Positions 1-8,446 of a stretch of 64,000 nt of DNA are shown piece after piece. The stretch lies in contig DAINQU010000012.1 of assembly GCA_036742455.1 (NCBI GenBank), positions 27,898 to 91,897 of the forward strand, written 5' to 3'. The stretch's first letter is position 1. Each line of letters opens with the position of its first letter. Source of the stretch: CAIKZZ01 sp036742455. Its GTDB lineage: Bacteria; Pseudomonadota; Gammaproteobacteria; Steroidobacterales; Steroidobacteraceae. The notes beneath the pieces were generated by a model that saw only the letters and a program-made list of their open reading frames with translations, was not told the origin of the DNA and ran no database searches. The translations under genes were made by a program, and so were the position numbers.

Positions 1-1050
1 GGTGGTACGCCGGTTCGTTCGGCCCATTTTTCGACAGACACACTTCGCGCAGGTGACGATATATGGGTAGTCGGCTTACGGGGTGACCAGCGTCTAGCGG
101 CCATTCAGACCCGCGTTTCTGTTGTGGATTCGGCGCAGTTCCCGCTCTCTCATTCGCTCGAGTTCCGGGACACCAATATCGACCTTGTCTCGTTGGTGAA
201 TCCACCGTCGGATTTCGACGGTGCGATCGTGGATCGCGTCGGGGCTGTCCGTGCACTCTGGTCCACCTTTGTGATTGACGGCGGTCGCGAGTCTCAGCAG
301 GTGACGTACGGCATTCCAGCCGCCGTGGTGACGGAGATGCTCGATGCCTTCAAGGCGGGTCGCACGTTACGATCGCTGGAGGCGGAGTTGCAGCCGTTGA
401 ATCTGGCATTTGCGCGCAAGCTGGGATTGAGCGATGACTGGATCCGACGCCTGTCGGCAAAGGGAGCGAGTCGGCAGGTGATGGGGGTCGCTCGACTGGT
501 TGCCGGTACATCGGCTGCCCGAACGCTGCAGTCGGGGGATTTGATTCTGGCTATCGACGGCCATCCCGTAAGCGGTTACCGGGATATTGAATCGTCCTCC
601 CAGAAGGCGACAGTCCATTTGACGCTACTGCGTAACGGACATGAAACGGAGGTCGATCTGGAGACGACGCCGGTCTCGGGTACTGATGTTGAACGGGTCT
701 TACTCTGGTCCGGTGCCGCCCTTCAGGCTCCGCATCGCGCCATCGCCGCGCAGCGCGGGGTCGCGCCCGAGGGCGTTTTTGTGGCGTACTTTGACTACGG
801 ATCTCCGGCCACTCGCTACGGACTTTGGGCCGGGCTTCGCATTGTGGAGGTCGACGGGCGCCCCACGCCCACCATTGATGCCTTTCTCAACGCCGTCAAA
901 GACTGTCCGGATGGCGGGTCGCTGCGGCTGAAGGTGGTGGCCTGGAATAACCAGACTGAGGTTATTACCTTGAAACCCGATCGCGCCTACTGGCCTACGG
1001 TTGATTTTCAGAAAACGAAGGACGGTTGGGAGAGGCGGGAAATTGATTAG
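1..1050 (+). CDS. Trypsin-like/PDZ protein, 5'-truncated by window edge
   Basis: The reading frame is open from base 1, so the gene begins upstream and about 349 C-terminal residues are visible. The first ~110 residues look like the end of a trypsin-like fold of the HtrA/Nma111 type (strand pattern around GDDIWVVGLRG, then a DGAIVDRVGAVRALW segment). Where proteases carry a GxSGG nucleophile loop, this one reads DFDGA, so it may lack activity. Two PDZ-like domains follow, each with a short ligand-groove motif (SGDLILAIDGHPV and AGLRIVEVDGRPTP). Family membership is from memory of the pattern. It probably binds or processes envelope proteins; no substrate can be named, and the signal peptide or transmembrane start is outside the window. 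The next gene follows 81 bases downstream on the same strand. Confidence 0.7.
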   Translation, partial: GGTPVRSAHFSTDTLRAGDDIWVVGLRGDQRLAAIQTRVSVVDSAQFPLSHSLEFRDTNIDLVSLVNPPSDFDGAIVDRVGAVRALWSTFVIDGGRESQQVTYGIPAAVVTEMLDAFKAGRTLRSLEAELQPLNLAFARKLGLSDDWIRRLSAKGASRQVMGVARLVAGTSAARTLQSGDLILAIDGHPVSGYRDIESSSQKATVHLTLLRNGHETEVDLETTPVSGTDVERVLLWSGAALQAPHRAIAAQRGVAPEGVFVAYFDYGSPATRYGLWAGLRIVEVDGRPTPTIDAFLNAVKDCPDGGSLRLKVVAWNNQTEVITLKPDRAYWPTVDFQKTKDGWERREID

Positions 1051-1131
1051 CCGTTTCGAGCGGACGCGACTGAGACAACGGAGCCGTGATTCTCGACTGC
1101 GCCGTCGCGCGGCGATGCCGGAGCACACGTC

Positions 1132-2088
1132 ATGATTGATGAGAACACCATTGCCGATGCGTGTGTGCGATTGCGGGCGGGTCAGCTTGTCGCATTCCCC
1201 ACAGAGACGGTCTACGGGCTCGGCGCCGACGCCTCGCAGCCTCGCGCCGTGGAGCAGATTTATGCGCTCAAGGGTCGGCCTTCAAATCATCCGGTGATTG
1301 TGCATCTCGCCGAGGCGGCCCAGATCCAGCAATGGGCGCGCGATATCCCGGCGGCGGCATGGGCGCTGGCGGACCACTTTTGGCCCGGTCCCCTCACGCT
1401 GATTCTGCCCAGAGCGAGTCATGTGTCGTTAGCGGTGACTGGCGGACAAGATAGCATCGGCGTTCGAGTGCCTTCCCATCCCGTCGCGCAGGCTTTGCTC
1501 AAGGCGTTTGGAGGCGGAATTGCGGCGCCGTCCGCCAATCGATACGGCCGGATTAGCCCGACGCGCGCCGAGCACGTGCGGGACGAGTTTGGTGAGGAAT
1601 CGCCGCTCGTTCTGGAAGGCGGGGGCTGTGACGTGGGGCTAGAGTCGACCATCATCAGCCTGCTCGGTGCTCCCACATTACTGCGGCCGGGCGGCATTAC
1701 CCGCGCACAGATCGAGGCGGTCATTGGCGCGCTCAGTGAGCCGGGCGACGGCAATGTTCCGCGGGCGCCAGGCACTACAGCGTCGCATTACGCACCGAAG
1801 ACCCGTTTGCGCTGGCTGAATTCCACGGATCATTCCGCCGGCATTGATCCTTTGGCCGCAGTGTTAGCGCTGTCACCGGAGCCGCCGGAACACCGAGGGC
1901 CGTGGCTGCGCTTGGCGCGCGACCCTGTCCTGTACGGTCGCGACCTTTATGCCGCGTTACGGACCCTGGATCAGACGGATTCACCGATTATTTTGGTTGA
2001 ACCCCCACCGTTCGAACCGGATTGGGAGGCCATCCGTGACCGGTTGCGCCGCTCAGCGGCGGCATACAACGAGGCCGAATTGCCCTAG
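1132..2088 (+). CDS. tsaC: L-threonylcarbamoyladenylate synthase, Sua5 type
   Basis: Makes threonylcarbamoyl-AMP from threonine, bicarbonate and ATP, the first step of t6A formation at position 37 of ANN-decoding tRNAs, in the cytosol. Residues 1 to about 190 are a YrdC domain with FPTETVYGLG and the KGRPSNHP loop that binds substrates, followed by PSANRYGRISPT. A linker with HYAPKT leads to a C-terminal Sua5 domain to residue 318. The length fits the long Sua5 form rather than the ~190-residue TsaC of E. coli. The ATG at 1132 begins just before the conserved N-terminal helix. It lies 36 bases before the decarboxylase gene on the same strand, with no obvious functional link. Confidence 0.93.
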   Translation: MIDENTIADACVRLRAGQLVAFPTETVYGLGADASQPRAVEQIYALKGRPSNHPVIVHLAEAAQIQQWARDIPAAAWALADHFWPGPLTLILPRASHVSLAVTGGQDSIGVRVPSHPVAQALLKAFGGGIAAPSANRYGRISPTRAEHVRDEFGEESPLVLEGGGCDVGLESTIISLLGAPTLLRPGGITRAQIEAVIGALSEPGDGNVPRAPGTTASHYAPKTRLRWLNSTDHSAGIDPLAAVLALSPEPPEHRGPWLRLARDPVLYGRDLYAALRTLDQTDSPIILVEPPPFEPDWEAIRDRLRRSAAAYNEAELP

Positions 2089-2124
2089 AATTCGCGCCCG
2101 CACACTTCATCAGGGAGAGGGCCC

Positions 2125-3303
2125 ATGTCTGAACCGATTCTGGACGCGACCCACCCACGTCTGGCAGCACCCTACGAACGTCGGGACATCGAAGCGTTAA
2201 TGGCTCGCTACGGCTCACCGTTGGTCATGATTGATTGTGACGTCGTTCGCGCGCAGTACAACGCCCTCGCGGCTGCTTTGCCGGGCGTCGATCTTCACTA
2301 CGCGCTCAAACCGCTGCCCGAACGATGCGTCGTAGACACGTTGAAGGATCTCGGGAGTTATTTTGACCTTGCCACCAGCGGCGAGGTCGACTTGGTGCGT
2401 CGAGCTGGCGTGGACCCACGACGCTGTATTCATACTCACCCGATCAAGCGAGATTCCGATATTCGGGATGCCATTCGCTACGGCGTGCGCACGTTCGTCG
2501 CCGACAATCCGGACGAGCTTGGAAAATTTGTCCGCCACCGTACACGTTGTGAGGTGCTCTTACGCGTTGCGTTCCGCAATGCGGCTGCCAAGGCCGACCT
2601 CTCCCGTAAGTTCGGCTGTGACCCGGAGTCCGTGCCTGCCTTGTTGGATTTGGCGCGCCGGCTTGGGGTCAAAGTGGTGGGGCTGTCGTTTCATGTCGGC
2701 TCCCAGTCGCCCACACCCGACATGCACGTACACGCGATTGAGCGGTGCAATGAACTGATCGTGCAGGCGCGAGCCGAAGGTCACGGGCTGTCGGTACTCG
2801 ATATCGGCGGTGGCTTTCCCGCGGTGTATCGCTCGGAATTGCCCCCAATTGCTGAATTCTGCGGCCCGATCCGGGCTGCGCTGGCCGCGCTGCCACCGGG
2901 TATGCGGATCGTTGCCGAGCCAGGCCGATTCATCGTGGCCTCCGCTGGCACGAGCCTGTCGACGGTAGTGGGTCGCGCATTTCGAGACGGCGTATGGTGG
3001 TTTTATCTCGATGACGGTCTCTACGGGTCGTATAACGGTCATATCTTCGATCATGCGGATTACGATATCCGGCCGCTGCGGGACGATGGTTCACGGGTAA
3101 AAGCCGTGCTCGCGGGACCTACCTGCGACAGCATTGATGTCGTCAAGGAAGGCATCGAGTTGCCGATGCTGGAAATTGGCGACGTCATCGTCGGCAGTAC
3201 GATGGGTGCTTATACGTCGTCTAGCGCCACGGACTTTAACTTCATCCGTCGCGCTAAGGTGATCGCGGTGAATCAATTGCCGGAATCGCCGGTCCATGAT
3301 TGA
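2125..3303 (+). CDS. Ornithine/lysine decarboxylase-like, fold-III PLP enzyme
   Basis: PLP-dependent decarboxylase of the alanine-racemase-fold group that includes eukaryotic-type ornithine decarboxylase, bacterial lysine/ornithine decarboxylase and DapDC. The PLP lysine is in YALKPLP (about residue 62). HVGSQS, DIGGGFP and EPGRF are the usual phosphate- and pyridine-binding loops. GPTCDSID near residue 335 carries the cysteine and aspartate completing the active site across the dimer. At 392 residues it matches ODC, not the longer DapDC or arginine decarboxylase, so putrescine (or cadaverine) synthesis is the likely job. A strong AGGGAGAGGG purine run lies just ahead of the ATG. The stop overlaps an upstream in-frame start of the cytochrome gene. 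Substrate choice between ornithine and lysine cannot be decided from sequence alone. Confidence 0.85.
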   Translation: MSEPILDATHPRLAAPYERRDIEALMARYGSPLVMIDCDVVRAQYNALAAALPGVDLHYALKPLPERCVVDTLKDLGSYFDLATSGEVDLVRRAGVDPRRCIHTHPIKRDSDIRDAIRYGVRTFVADNPDELGKFVRHRTRCEVLLRVAFRNAAAKADLSRKFGCDPESVPALLDLARRLGVKVVGLSFHVGSQSPTPDMHVHAIERCNELIVQARAEGHGLSVLDIGGGFPAVYRSELPPIAEFCGPIRAALAALPPGMRIVAEPGRFIVASAGTSLSTVVGRAFRDGVWWFYLDDGLYGSYNGHIFDHADYDIRPLRDDGSRVKAVLAGPTCDSIDVVKEGIELPMLEIGDVIVGSTMGAYTSSSATDFNFIRRAKVIAVNQLPESPVHD

Positions 3304-3313
3304 TGGTCGACGT

Positions 3314-3718
3314 ATGCGGCATCTCCGCATGGTGGGTGTCGTTCTAAGCGCCGGCGTGCTGCTGAGTGCCTGTCATGACTCGGCGCCTTTGGATAGGGGC
3401 GGTCAGTTGTACGCGAATCTGTGCCAGTCCTGTCACCAAAAAGACGGACATGGGGCGAGGGGACTCTATGCGCCGCTTGCCGGCACGCCGGTTGCTATCG
3501 GCGAGCCGGACGAGATGATCGGCTGGGTGCTCTTCGGTGAGCGACCTGCCAGCCTGCCGCGCGGGCAGTTCGTGGGCGCGATGCCGCAGTTCAACTTTTT
3601 GTCCGACGCCGATGCGGCCGCTGTCATGACCCATGTCCGCTCCTCCTTCGGGAACTCCGCGTCAGCGATCGATGCCGCCGCGGTTGCCCGGGTTCGGGCG
3701 CGCCACGTGGGTCGTTGA
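3314..3718 (+). CDS. Cytochrome c lipoprotein, single heme
   Basis: Small class I cytochrome c, exported and probably lipid-anchored. The N-terminus is basic then hydrophobic and ends in a lipobox-like LLSAC. A single heme motif CQSCH lies about 20 residues later, and a methionine in GAMPQF is a good axial ligand. I chose the ATG at 3314 because it gives a compact signal peptide of 134 residues total; an in-frame ATG at 3296 would overlap the decarboxylase stop by 8 bases. It most likely shuttles electrons at the periplasmic face of the inner membrane. No oxidase or dehydrogenase lies beside it, so the partner is unknown. Confidence 0.82.
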   Translation: MRHLRMVGVVLSAGVLLSACHDSAPLDRGGQLYANLCQSCHQKDGHGARGLYAPLAGTPVAIGEPDEMIGWVLFGERPASLPRGQFVGAMPQFNFLSDADAAAVMTHVRSSFGNSASAIDAAAVARVRARHVGR

Positions 3719-3772
3719 ACGCGGCCCTGGCGTCACACATAGCGCAGTGACTTTCATGTTCGGGGGCAATTC

Positions 3773-4225
3773 ATGACGACCGCAATTCACCGTCGAGTGG
3801 CGGCGCTGCGGGCGGGGGAAGATCCGACCGAGGTCGCGCGATTGCGCAGTGGCTGGCTGGTTCTGGGAAGCCCTCAGGTTATACCCGGGTATTGCTTGCT
3901 GTTACCGGATCCCGTCGTTCCTGATCTCAATGCCTTCTCAGGAGCTGAGCGAATGCAGTTCTTGCAAGACATGAGCGATTGCGGCGACGTGCTGCGTGAT
4001 GAATTGGGCGCTATCCGGATTAATTACGCCATGTTTGGCAATGTAGAGCCGGCGTTGCACGCGCACCTGTTCCCTCGACGATCGGATGAGCCACCCGCGC
4101 AGCTGACGGCTCAGCCGTGGGCACTCGATTGGGCTGCGGCCGCTGCCTTTGATCCCCTTCTCCATGGGGAGCTACGAGATCGGCTGTCAGAGGCCGTGCG
4201 GGCGCGCGTGGTCGGTGCTCGCTAG
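3773..4225 (+). CDS. HIT-like domain protein with degenerate histidine triad
   Basis: 150-residue protein with the compact fold pattern of HIT nucleotide hydrolases/transferases: an N-terminal strand pair (GWLVLGSPQVIPGYCLLLPDP) and a C-terminal EPALHAHLFPR. The canonical motif is His-x-His-x-His followed by two hydrophobic residues; here only two of the three histidines are present (LHAH), so the first position is altered. It may hydrolyse an AMP-linked substrate or only bind nucleotides. Its last codon shares the four bases CTAG with the last codon of the convergent DUF255 gene. Family assignment is moderately sure; the substrate is unknown. Confidence 0.7.
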   Translation: MTTAIHRRVAALRAGEDPTEVARLRSGWLVLGSPQVIPGYCLLLPDPVVPDLNAFSGAERMQFLQDMSDCGDVLRDELGAIRINYAMFGNVEPALHAHLFPRRSDEPPAQLTAQPWALDWAAAAAFDPLLHGELRDRLSEAVRARVVGAR

Positions 4226-6318
4226 AATTCGGTGAGCTCGATACCGTCCCGAAGCCGGTGAATTAACGCTGGGAAGGTCCGGAAGGCTTCCGGCTCCTGA
4301 AGCCCTCTGCTGACATAAGCGACCGCGTCTGGTGTCTCGGGAAGAGCCCTCAGGCGTGGCGGCAGTGCGTCAGTGCCCGTGGCAATGGCATAAACCATCC
4401 GTTGCGGCGCATAGAGTCGTGATAGCTCCCGGTGCCATTGACGGACAGCGTCCTCAGGCCCGCGGAGAACGACCTGCTCCAGCGGCCTGCTGAATTCCTC
4501 AAGCGCGTCCAGCAACGTCGCGTGTGCGGCGGGGCGCCGCTGCAAGTGTGGGGTGGCCGCCTCAAGAACCGCCTGCGCGACATCGCAATAGTGACCCTTT
4601 CCGATCAATAAACCCAATCGATTCAGTGCGCGTGCCGCGACCCCATTGCCCGATGGCACGGAGTCATCCGCAAAACTCTTGGGTCTGACGATAAGATGCT
4701 CCGCATCTTCCGCGGTAAACCACAGCGATCCGTCTCGCGAATCGACGAATCGGCTCTGAATAGCGTCAGCGAGCGCGATGGCAAAGTCGAGATCGTCGGC
4801 TCGCCAATGAGTCGCCAACAGTTCTAATGTGGCGTCCAACAGGTACGCGTAGTCATCCAGATATCCGTCGACCCCGATACCGTACCGGCTGTAGCTCGTC
4901 CGGAGACGCCCCTCTGACCACACATTTCGCCGTAAGCAGTCGAGCGCTGCCGCTGCCGCCTCGGCGTAGTCCGCACGGCCGATTGCCCGCGCCGCGACCG
5001 CTAAGCCTCGAACGGCGAGCGCATTGGCCGCGGTCAGTACGGTATCGTCGCGGAGTACCCCAATCCGCGGCTCTCGTGCGTTGCGAAGCGCCGCAACACC
5101 CCGTGCCAATCGAGACTCTGCGTCACCTCGGGTGATGCCCAAGGCTTGAGCAGTCTCCTCCAGCGATCGTTCCGCGTGTAGGTGCCACCGCCCATCCCCT
5201 GTGTTCGGGGTCTTTGACAGCCCGAAACGAATCGCGAAGGCGGCATCGTCATCCGGATCCAGGCACGCAGCGATCCGGTCTCGATCCCAGACGTAAGATG
5301 CACCCGGGTCAGTCGTCGGGACGCCGACGTGGCCGGCTGAAAATGACCCGTCGTCGTTTCGCAAATCGCCTAGCAGCCAATCGCCCGTTGTCGTCGCGGT
5401 GGAGGCGAAAAGCGGGTCTCCCGTGGCGATGGCTGCCTGCGCATACAGTGCTAACAGCAGCGCGTTATCCGTCAGCGTCTTCTCGTAACAGGGTATCCGC
5501 CAATAGAGATCGGTTGAGTAGCGGAAAAAGCCACCCCGTATCAGGTCATTGATGCCCGACTCTGCCATGCGAGTCATGGTGAGCGACGCCATGTAAAGTG
5601 CCTGCAGGTCAGGGATCGGCTGATGCTGACTCGACTCCCATGTGCGGAGTAATCGCTCGCACAGGCCTGCTTGCGGAAATTTTGGCGCTCCACCAAATCC
5701 GCCAAACTGCCCGTCGAATTTTTGCTCCAACTCGATGCGCGCCTGCTGCACTGTCTCTTGAGAACTACCCAATGGAGCCCGGCCCGCGCGGGTCGATGCG
5801 CTCAATAAGCCGCGAAGCTGTTCCGTCTGACTTTGTATCGACGCGGCGGATTGCTCGTAATAGTCGGCGATGCGCGTCAGCACGTCCGCAAAACCCGGCA
5901 TCGTCGCCGATGCTGTCGCTGGGAAGTAGGTTCCGCCAAAAAATGGCATTCGGTCGTGAGGCGTCAGGAATACGGTCAACGGCCACCCGCCGCCTTCTTG
6001 CGTGAGCGCCTGTAGAGCGGCTTGGTAAGCCCTATCAATGTCAGGACGCTGATCGCGGTCTACTTTGATGGCGATGAATCGATGGTTCAGGACTGAGGCG
6101 ACGAGCGGATCCGAAAAGGATTCATCCGCCATGCGGTGACACCAGTGACTGGTCCCATGCCCAATGGACAGCAACACGGGCTTTCCTTGCTCAGCGGCTG
6201 TCTGAAACGCCACTTCTCCCCATGGATACCATTCCACGGGCTGACGTGCTTGCTGGCGTAGAAAGTAACTGCTTTCCTGGCTGAGGCGCTGGACAGTGTT
6301 GACGGTCGTCTGGGGCAT
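4222..6318 (-). CDS. YyaL/DUF255 thioredoxin-domain protein (spermatogenesis-associated 20 family)
   Basis: 698-residue cytosolic protein with an N-terminal thioredoxin-like domain (about residues 5 to 165) followed by a large alpha/alpha-barrel region resembling N-acylglucosamine 2-epimerase/six-hairpin glycosidases (WYPWGEVAF near the start, KFPQAGL and YDQ-like helices later). The family usually carries a CHWC redox pair; here the sequence reads SHWCH, so the first cysteine is a serine (codon AGT) and only one thiol remains. Function is not established for the family. It is transcribed divergently from rlmI with 83 bases between them and ends convergently with the HIT-like gene. Confidence 0.88.
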   Translation of the reverse strand: MPQTTVNTVQRLSQESSYFLRQQARQPVEWYPWGEVAFQTAAEQGKPVLLSIGHGTSHWCHRMADESFSDPLVASVLNHRFIAIKVDRDQRPDIDRAYQAALQALTQEGGGWPLTVFLTPHDRMPFFGGTYFPATASATMPGFADVLTRIADYYEQSAASIQSQTEQLRGLLSASTRAGRAPLGSSQETVQQARIELEQKFDGQFGGFGGAPKFPQAGLCERLLRTWESSQHQPIPDLQALYMASLTMTRMAESGINDLIRGGFFRYSTDLYWRIPCYEKTLTDNALLLALYAQAAIATGDPLFASTATTTGDWLLGDLRNDDGSFSAGHVGVPTTDPGASYVWDRDRIAACLDPDDDAAFAIRFGLSKTPNTGDGRWHLHAERSLEETAQALGITRGDAESRLARGVAALRNAREPRIGVLRDDTVLTAANALAVRGLAVAARAIGRADYAEAAAAALDCLRRNVWSEGRLRTSYSRYGIGVDGYLDDYAYLLDATLELLATHWRADDLDFAIALADAIQSRFVDSRDGSLWFTAEDAEHLIVRPKSFADDSVPSGNGVAARALNRLGLLIGKGHYCDVAQAVLEAATPHLQRRPAAHATLLDALEEFSRPLEQVVLRGPEDAVRQWHRELSRLYAPQRMVYAIATGTDALPPRLRALPETPDAVAYVSRGLQEPEAFRTFPALIHRLRDGIELTEF

Positions 6319-6401
6319 GACTCAGGAACGGTGACGGCGCAGGTAGGCTAGAATGATCGCACTATACGCAACCGCTGCGGCGCATGCCGTGAACTCCAAA
6401 C

Positions 6402-7637
6402 ATGAACGACTCCTTTGATTCGATAGTAGTGCCGGATTCCGCCGCTGGCTCGGACCTGCCAGTCGTGCGTCTTAAGAAACACGAAGATCGGCGTGTATCG
6501 GCCGGCCATTTGTGGATATTCAGTAACGAAATCGACACAAGCGCGAGCCCCATCACGACGTTTGAGCGTGGCGCACTGGTGCAAGTACGGTCGGACCGCG
6601 ACCGATTCCTCGGCTACGGGTATATCAATCCCAATTCATTGATTGCCGTTCGTCTATTGGGGCGCGACAAAAAATTTGCGCCTGGACCGTCACTGATCGT
6701 GCACCGATTGCGTATCGCTTTATCGTTGCGTGAGCGTTTTTATGCGGAGCCGTATTACCGTCTCGTGCACGGGGAATCCGATGGGCTACCTGGCCTCGTC
6801 GTTGATCGATACGGGGACGTATTGGTGGCTCAGATCGGGACTGCGGGTATGGAGGTCCTGAAGGGCGCCATCGTGGACGCTTTGGTGAAGGTCGTTAAGC
6901 CGCGTGCCGTGGTCTTTAAGAACGACTCGGGCGCCCGCGACCTGGAGCAGTTATCCAAATACGTCGAGGCTGCCGTTGGCGAATTGCCGACCCACGTCCA
7001 GGTTGTCGAACGAGGCGCGCGCTTCACCGCGCCGTTAGAGGATGGGCAAAAGACGGGTTGGTTCTACGATCAGGCCGCAAATCGTCGTCAATTTTTGCCG
7101 TTGGTGAAGGGCTCGAAACGAGTACTCGACGTATTCAGCTACGTGGGTGCCTGGGCTGTACCGGCGGGTATGGACGGCGCCGAAGTCGTCTGTGTGGATT
7201 CGTCCCAGTCCGCCCTGGACGCTGCTGTCGCCAACGGCGCCTCGAATGGCGTTGCAGTGCAATCACTGCGTGGCGATGGATTTGAGGTACTCGAACAACT
7301 GGTTTCGGCCGGTGAAAAATTCGACTGCGTTGTCGTTGATCCTCCCGCATTTATCAAACGTCGAAAAGACGCGCCCAAAGGGGAAGCGGCCTACAAGAGA
7401 ATCAATCAATTGGCCATGCAATTGCTGCCGCGCGACGGTCTTCTGGTGAGCTGTTCCTGCTCATACCATCTGGAAGCCGATACGCTCGTTGACGCGATTC
7501 AGAGGGGTGCGCGGCACCTGACCCGGTTTGCCCAAATTGTTGCCACCGGTGGCCAGTCGCCCGACCACCCGATTCATCCAGCGATTCCGGAAACGCGCTA
7601 TCTGAAGGCGTATCTGGCTCGTATCACGCACGAGTAA
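6402..7637 (+). CDS. rlmI: 23S rRNA m5C1962 methyltransferase RlmI
   Basis: SAM-dependent methyltransferase acting on 23S rRNA C1962. It has an N-terminal PUA domain (about residues 18 to 95, starting VRLKKHEDRRVSAGHLWIFSNEI), a central EEHEI-like domain and a Rossmann methyltransferase domain from about residue 190. Visible motifs are VLDVFSYVGAW for SAM binding, VVVDPPAF as the catalytic-loop motif IV, and LLVSCSCSYH carrying motif VI cysteines. At 411 residues it is close to the 396 of E. coli RlmI; the extra ~17 are a disordered N-terminus. The DUF218 gene starts only 5 bases after its stop, so they are probably co-transcribed. Confidence 0.93.
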   Translation: MNDSFDSIVVPDSAAGSDLPVVRLKKHEDRRVSAGHLWIFSNEIDTSASPITTFERGALVQVRSDRDRFLGYGYINPNSLIAVRLLGRDKKFAPGPSLIVHRLRIALSLRERFYAEPYYRLVHGESDGLPGLVVDRYGDVLVAQIGTAGMEVLKGAIVDALVKVVKPRAVVFKNDSGARDLEQLSKYVEAAVGELPTHVQVVERGARFTAPLEDGQKTGWFYDQAANRRQFLPLVKGSKRVLDVFSYVGAWAVPAGMDGAEVVCVDSSQSALDAAVANGASNGVAVQSLRGDGFEVLEQLVSAGEKFDCVVVDPPAFIKRRKDAPKGEAAYKRINQLAMQLLPRDGLLVSCSCSYHLEADTLVDAIQRGARHLTRFAQIVATGGQSPDHPIHPAIPETRYLKAYLARITHE

Positions 7638-7642
7638 TCGTT

Positions 7643-8407
7643 GTGGATGCAGGGCTCGTCTTTCGCGCAGTTCTGAAATCCATCGCTTTACCACCCATTG
7701 GGCCGTTGGTGGCCATCGTGGGCGGATTTTGCCTACGAGGCCGCTGGCGTTCTATCGCGGGGAGCCTGATCATCGGTGGGTGTGCAACGTTATTGTTGCT
7801 CTCCCTGCCGGTTGTCGCTGACGCACTGGCGCTTTGGGTCGAGCGCACACCCCCCAATCTCGTCTCCGCTGCCACACCCCGTGCCATCGTGGTTCTGTCC
7901 GGTGGGATCCGGACGAACGCGGGGAGCGCGGGTTATTTCGAGGGCGCGGACGTCAGGCCGGTCACATTGACGCGACTCGCCGCTGGTGCAAGGTTGTCGC
8001 GGCAGACCGGTTTGCCGCTGCTGGTGTCTGGAGGCCGTGTCGAAGATGGGCCCACCGAGGCGGCGGTAATGGCGGCAGTGCTTGATAAAGCGTTCGGCAT
8101 ACAGGCTCGGTTCCGCGAAGAACGGTCACGAAACACTCACGAAAATGCGATTGAATCAGCAGCAGTGTTGCGGGACGCCGGCATAGGGTCTGTATATCTC
8201 GTCACGAGTGCGCTGCACATGCCTCGTGCGGTGGACGAGTTTCGTTCCGCCGGGCTATCGGTCTCGCCGTATCCCGTGGCCGGCCCTCAATCCGTGCCCA
8301 AAGGGGTTTATGCTTGGCTGCCTCACCCTTGGGCGCTGGAAGAAAGCCACGCGGCGCTCTACGAGGTCTTCGGTCGTGCGCTGAAGGGTGCCATCGGTCA
8401 TGACTGA
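7643..8407 (+). CDS. YdcF/ElyC-like DUF218 membrane protein
   Basis: 254 residues with a GTG start. Two hydrophobic segments (about residues 10 to 30 and 38 to 60) precede a periplasmic DUF218 domain: AIVVLSGG, LVSGGR, the SRNTHENA signature and VYLVTSALHMPRA. The domain and two-TM layout match E. coli ElyC, which affects lipid-carrier-dependent envelope polymers, and the shorter SanA/YdcF proteins. The molecular activity is not settled. It sits between rlmI and lgt on the same strand, 39 bases before lgt, so an envelope role fits its downstream neighbour. Confidence 0.85.
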   Translation: MDAGLVFRAVLKSIALPPIGPLVAIVGGFCLRGRWRSIAGSLIIGGCATLLLLSLPVVADALALWVERTPPNLVSAATPRAIVVLSGGIRTNAGSAGYFEGADVRPVTLTRLAAGARLSRQTGLPLLVSGGRVEDGPTEAAVMAAVLDKAFGIQARFREERSRNTHENAIESAAVLRDAGIGSVYLVTSALHMPRAVDEFRSAGLSVSPYPVAGPQSVPKGVYAWLPHPWALEESHAALYEVFGRALKGAIGHD

Positions 8408-8446
8408 AGCTACGGTCGTCACATCAGTTTCGATACACTGGTTGCC

